NCBI RefSeq assembly: GCF_037892545.1 | Contig: NZ_JBBKBG010000006.1 | Location: 22,167-86,166, forward strand | Direction of reading: 5' to 3' | Source: Pseudogracilibacillus sp037892545 | GTDB lineage: Bacteria; Bacillota; Bacilli; Bacillales; Amphibacillaceae | Length of the DNA: 64,000 bases | Shown: piece by piece, positions 60,913 through 64,000 of the stretch | Layout: every line of letters begins with the position of its first letter | Position numbering within the stretch: position 1 is the first letter of the stretch | Notes under the pieces: model-generated | What the model saw: only the letters and a program-made list of their open reading frames with translations | Database searches by the model: none | Told to the model about the DNA's origin: nothing | Translations under genes and position numbers: made by a program

Positions 60913-62336
60913 AATTCGAAACAGTAATTGGATTAGAAGTACACGTAGAATTAAAAACAAATACAAAAATTTTCTCCTCAAGCCCAAACGCATTTGGAGA
61001 AGCACCAAACACAAATATTAACCCGAAGGACTTAGGGTATCCTGGGACATTGCCAGTTTTAAACGAAGAAGCTGTTAACTTCGGAATGAAAGCTTCGATG
61101 GCATTAAATTGTGATATCGCTTCGGAAACAGTATTTGACCGTAAACACTATTTCTATCCGGATAACCCAGCAGCATACCAAATCTCACAAGACGCTCAAC
61201 CGATTGGGGAAAATGGTTGGATTGAGATTGAAGTGAATGGAGAAAAGAAAAAAATCGGTATCGAACGTATTCATTTAGAAGAAGATGCTGGTAAATTAAC
61301 ACACGGACTAGATGGTTCTTTAGTCGATTACAACCGTCAAGGAACACCATTAATTGAAATCGTATCAGAACCAGATATCCGTTCACCTGAAGAAGCATAT
61401 GCTTATTTAGAGAAATTAAAATCGATTATTCAATATACAGGAGTATCGGATGTACGGATGGAAGAAGGTTCATTACGTTGTGATGCGAACATTTCATTAC
61501 GACCAGTTGGACAAAAAGAATTTGGTACCAAAACAGAGTTAAAGAACTTAAACTCATTCGCATTCGTTCGTGCTGGATTAGAATATGAAGAAAAACGTCA
61601 AGCAAAAATTTTATCAGAAGGTGGCGTCATTCAACAAGAAACACGTCGTTACGATGAAAAAACGAAAAAGACGATTTTAATGCGTGTAAAAGATAGTGCA
61701 GATGACTATCGTTTCCTACCAGACCCTGACATTGTCCCACTATTTATTAGTGATGAATGGAAGGAAGAAATTCGTAAACAAATTCCTGAACTACCAGACG
61801 CTCGTAAAAAACGCTATGTAGAAGAGTTAGGTTTACCAGAATATGATGCCGGTGTATTAACGGCAACGATTCAAATGGCTGATTTCTTTGAGAAAACAGT
61901 TGAATTAGGTGCAGATGCAAAACAAGCTTCTAACTGGATGATGGGGGATCTTTCTGCTTATATGAATAAGCATTTAAAAGAATTAGAAGATCTTGCTATT
62001 ACACCAGAAGGATTAGCTAAAATGATTCAATTAATTAAAGATGGAACTATTTCGTCGAAAATTGGAAAAGACATTTTCCTAGAATTAATTGAAAATGGTG
62101 GAGATCCTGAAGTGATCGTAAAAGAAAAAGGGTTAGCACAAATTTCTGATGAGGGTCAACTTCGTGACATTATTTTAGAAGTATTAGCGAATAATGAACA
62201 ATCAGTTGCTGACTATAAAGACGGTAAAGGAAAAGCGCTTGGATTCTTGGTCGGTCAAACGATGAAAGCGACAAAAGGACAAGCAAACCCACCATTAGTT
62301 AACAAAATTTTAAAAGAAGAATTAGATAAACAGTAA
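60909..62336 (+). CDS. gatB: Asp-tRNA(Asn)/Glu-tRNA(Gln) amidotransferase subunit B
   Basis: A 475-aa kinase/transamidase subunit that activates the misacylated tRNA and adds the ammonia. Family blocks are GLEVHVELKTNTKIFSSS, the zinc/Mg region around FDRKHYFYPDNPAAYQISQ, IHLEEDAGKL, DYNRQGTPLIEIVSEPD and the C-terminal YqeY-like tail ending GFLVGQTMKATKGQANP. ATG overlaps the gatA stop by 4 bp. Its presence implies indirect Gln-tRNA (and perhaps Asn-tRNA) formation. Confidence 0.96.
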   Translation: MKFETVIGLEVHVELKTNTKIFSSSPNAFGEAPNTNINPKDLGYPGTLPVLNEEAVNFGMKASMALNCDIASETVFDRKHYFYPDNPAAYQISQDAQPIGENGWIEIEVNGEKKKIGIERIHLEEDAGKLTHGLDGSLVDYNRQGTPLIEIVSEPDIRSPEEAYAYLEKLKSIIQYTGVSDVRMEEGSLRCDANISLRPVGQKEFGTKTELKNLNSFAFVRAGLEYEEKRQAKILSEGGVIQQETRRYDEKTKKTILMRVKDSADDYRFLPDPDIVPLFISDEWKEEIRKQIPELPDARKKRYVEELGLPEYDAGVLTATIQMADFFEKTVELGADAKQASNWMMGDLSAYMNKHLKELEDLAITPEGLAKMIQLIKDGTISSKIGKDIFLELIENGGDPEVIVKEKGLAQISDEGQLRDIILEVLANNEQSVADYKDGKGKALGFLVGQTMKATKGQANPPLVNKILKEELDKQ

Positions 62337-62359
62337 TTACATTACTATCGATATTTAGT

Positions 62360-62428
62360 AAACACGGACATTATGTTACGAAGTTGTTGTGAAACGTCAT
62401 CGTCGAATCTTGTTCGTGTTTCCTTTTT
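62360..62428 (+). terminator. Terminator of gatCAB
   Basis: Outer stem AAACACGGACA (62360-62370) with TGTTCGTGTTT (62411-62421), an inner ACG/CGT pair, then CCTTTTTA. Long but well placed between gatB and dgkB. Confidence 0.7.
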
Positions 62429-62460
62429 ATTGTTTTGCTCTAATTTGAGGAGGTCATCAA

Positions 62461-63399
62461 ATGAAACGGGCACGTATTATATACAACCCTAGTGCAGGAC
62501 GTGAAGTATTTAAAAAAGAATTGCCAGCAGTGTTAGAGCGTTTTGAAAAAGCAGGTTATGAAACATCTGCACACGCAACAACAGGTGAAGGAGACGCAAC
62601 AGAAGCGGCGAAAATTGCTGTAGAGAGAAAATATGACATGATCGTCGTTGCTGGCGGAGATGGAACAATTAATGAAGTTGTTCATGGAATTGCGGAGCAA
62701 GATTATCGTCCAAAATTAGGTATTATTCCAGCGGGGACGACGAATGATTTTGCTAGAGCATTAATGATTCCGCGTGAAATACATAAAGCAGTTGATATTA
62801 TTTTAGAAGAACATATTCAAGCACTTGATATTGGAAAAGTGAATGAGCATTATTTTATTAATATTGCTGGTGGTGGTGATTTAACGGAATTAACATATGA
62901 TGTACCGATTAAATTAAAAGCTGCTATCGGTCAACTAGCTTACTATGTAAAAGGAATTGAAATGTTGCCATCTTTACGTCCAGCTTCTGTAAAAATTGAG
63001 TATGATGATAAAGTGTTCGAAGGCGATATTATGCTATTTCTCGTTGCAAACACAAACTCTGTTGGCGGTTTTGAAAAACTCGCCCCTGATGCATTAATTG
63101 ATGACGGCTATTTTGATTTACTTATTTTAAAGAAAACGAACTTAGCAGAATTCCTTCGAATTGCAACGACTGGATTAAGAGGGAATCATATTGATGATGA
63201 TTTAGTCATTTACACACAAGCGAAAAAGATTAAAGTGACACCAAAAAAACGAATGCAATTAAATTTAGATGGGGAATATGGTGGATTATTGCCCGGGGAA
63301 TTTACAAATTTAATGCAACATATTGAATTTTTTGTTAGTCGAGAGTTTAAACAGAAAGAAAATGAAATAAGAGCAAAACTAGAAAAGCGAAACGAGTAA
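62461..63399 (+). CDS. dgkB: Diacylglycerol kinase (DgkB/YegS-like lipid kinase)
   Basis: A 312-aa soluble lipid kinase that phosphorylates diacylglycerol so that it re-enters phospholipid synthesis, for example after lipoteichoic acid assembly. Motifs are IIYNPSAGREVFKK, VVAGGDGTINEVVHGIA near residue 63, IPAGTTNDFARAL near residue 92 and DGEYGGLLPGEF near the C terminus. GAGGAGG lies 7 nt before the ATG. Its stop codon is inside the loop of its own terminator. Confidence 0.94.
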   Translation: MKRARIIYNPSAGREVFKKELPAVLERFEKAGYETSAHATTGEGDATEAAKIAVERKYDMIVVAGGDGTINEVVHGIAEQDYRPKLGIIPAGTTNDFARALMIPREIHKAVDIILEEHIQALDIGKVNEHYFINIAGGGDLTELTYDVPIKLKAAIGQLAYYVKGIEMLPSLRPASVKIEYDDKVFEGDIMLFLVANTNSVGGFEKLAPDALIDDGYFDLLILKKTNLAEFLRIATTGLRGNHIDDDLVIYTQAKKIKVTPKKRMQLNLDGEYGGLLPGEFTNLMQHIEFFVSREFKQKENEIRAKLEKRNE

Positions 63400-63413
63400 T
63401 GTTTCGCTTTTTT
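63385..63413 (+). terminator. Terminator of dgkB
   Basis: Perfect 9-bp stem AAGCGAAAC/GTTTCGCTT with the dgkB stop codon in the 7-nt loop, followed by a run of T residues. The run touches the insertion-sequence end. Confidence 0.88.
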
Positions 63414-64000
63414 GGCTCTTTGTCAAATGGTGTTGGTGACCTTCTTAAAGTCATCTACTATTTAATTGTGTTGAGCCAATAAGAATAGCATGAATATGTC
63501 ACTTCGGAAATGCACTCCGCTTTCCGCATGCGGCTGCAAATACAAGCTCAGGCTTTGATTTCCCTTGTCTTATCTAGGCCTTTTTTTACGCAAACGTCTA
63601 TGTACATTTCATATGGATGTTTACATGCCGGTTTCCTCTTCCTTTGTAGTTTAAGCTCTAAGGGGGGAGGATTTTTTACTTTGTATGATGGATCTCCATT
63701 TAAAGTGTAAAATGATTCTCTTTTTAAAGTGATGAAAATATCGATATCCATATGTAACGCGATTCCATACCTTTATTTTATTATTAATTCCTTCAATACG
63801 ACCGTTATTGTATGGATATATCAATCTATGCTCAATATACGGTAAATGCTTTTTCAATGCCTTTATACTTGTCTTCATATATCGAAAATATAACGATTGG
63901 TCAACAATATTTAGTGTAAATGTCAATTTAGCCGTAATGAACTTAGTCATTTGTCCTTGATATGACCTTAGTACTACAGCATTTTCTTCAACTTCCATGT
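63414..64000 (-). mobile_element. ISL3-family insertion sequence, one end (continues past window)
   Basis: GGCTCTTTGTCAAATGGTGT begins immediately after the dgkB terminator T-run, and resembles the GGCTCTTTGTC-type terminal inverted repeat of ISL3 elements. About 240 bp further in, a minus-strand frame encodes the C-terminal part of an ISL3 transposase, which runs off the window. The other end and the target duplication cannot be seen. Confidence 0.75.
63651..64000 (-). CDS. ISL3-family transposase, C-terminal part (truncated by window edge)
   Basis: At least 115 codons of a DDE transposase. The end signature YPYNNGRIEGINNKIKVWNR followed by YGYRYFHHFKKRI is characteristic of the ISL3 family, with the Glu of the DDE triad in GRIEGINN. 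Full-length members are about 400 aa, so the ATG at 63998 is internal and the rest lies beyond 64000. Whether the element is intact is unknown. Confidence 0.85.
   Translation of the reverse strand, partial: MEVEENAVVLRSYQGQMTKFITAKLTFTLNIVDQSLYFRYMKTSIKALKKHLPYIEHRLIYPYNNGRIEGINNKIKVWNRVTYGYRYFHHFKKRIILHFKWRSIIQSKKSSPLRA

Noticed and set aside
63510..63710. 66-codon plus-strand frame in the insertion sequence end
   Set aside because: Lies in the non-coding end of the element, opposite and partly overlapping the transposase 3' end; no motif.

Overview
The window is a low-GC, Bacillus-like Firmicute chromosome segment. The evidence is Gram-positive lipoboxes, strong AGGAGG-type ribosome sites, frequent TTG/GTG starts, guanine-class purine riboswitches, a PurBox pair, a cre site and Fur boxes. 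Gene order from 29.7 kb onward (pbuG, yebE, pur operon, yerA-yerB-yerC, pcrB-pcrA-ligA, camS, putP, gatCAB, dgkB) follows the Bacillus subtilis arrangement. The genus cannot be fixed from sequence alone; Bacillaceae or Caryophanaceae (Planococcaceae) fit.

Layout. 0-2.2 kb: end of an SsuABC/TauABC-type uptake operon. 2.3-11.9 kb: accessory run of lipoproteins, small membrane proteins and single enzymes (transglutaminase-like, DHFR-fold, GNAT, Nudix, deaminase), with a 51-bp tandem array at 7.56-7.9 kb. 12-15.5 kb: an esterase, and a MerR regulator divergent from a MATE pump. 16-20.3 kb: an ECF transporter of unknown substrate plus a PHP-domain protein. 20.4-23.7 kb: LemA/DUF3137 pair, then a heme monooxygenase under two Fur boxes divergent from a truncated haemoglobin. 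23.7-29.4 kb: DAACS symporter with a DapF-like epimerase, BASS transporter, small membrane proteins, luciferase-like oxidoreductase. 29.4-32.7 kb: riboswitch-controlled pbuG, MOSC protein, and a yebE gene cut by an amber codon.

32.7-44.1 kb: purine operon purE-K-B-L-F-M-N-H-D behind a PurBox pair and a guanine riboswitch. It lacks the usual purC-purS-purQ block between purB and purL. PurF has no N-terminal catalytic Cys in its open frame; a 2-bp loss exactly at the Cys codon explains this. PurL has changes in signature motifs. Together these point to loss, relocation or divergence of the glutamine-dependent early steps, unless they are assembly errors.

44.2-63.4 kb: yerA, yerB, yerC, the DNA repair/replication genes pcrA and ligA with pcrB and camS, proline catabolism and uptake (pruA, putP), the GatCAB amidotransferase and a lipid kinase. 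Two related tandem arrays interrupt this region in opposite orientation: 43 units of 21 bp at 47.5-48.4 kb, and 39 units in a 41-bp dimer pattern at 56.5-57.3 kb. Both are built on a GATGCAA core, and their same-strand transcripts would be complementary. The window ends inside an ISL3-family insertion sequence that abuts the dgkB terminator.

No tRNA, rRNA, prophage or CRISPR array was recognised. Family names rest on motif recognition without database searches.
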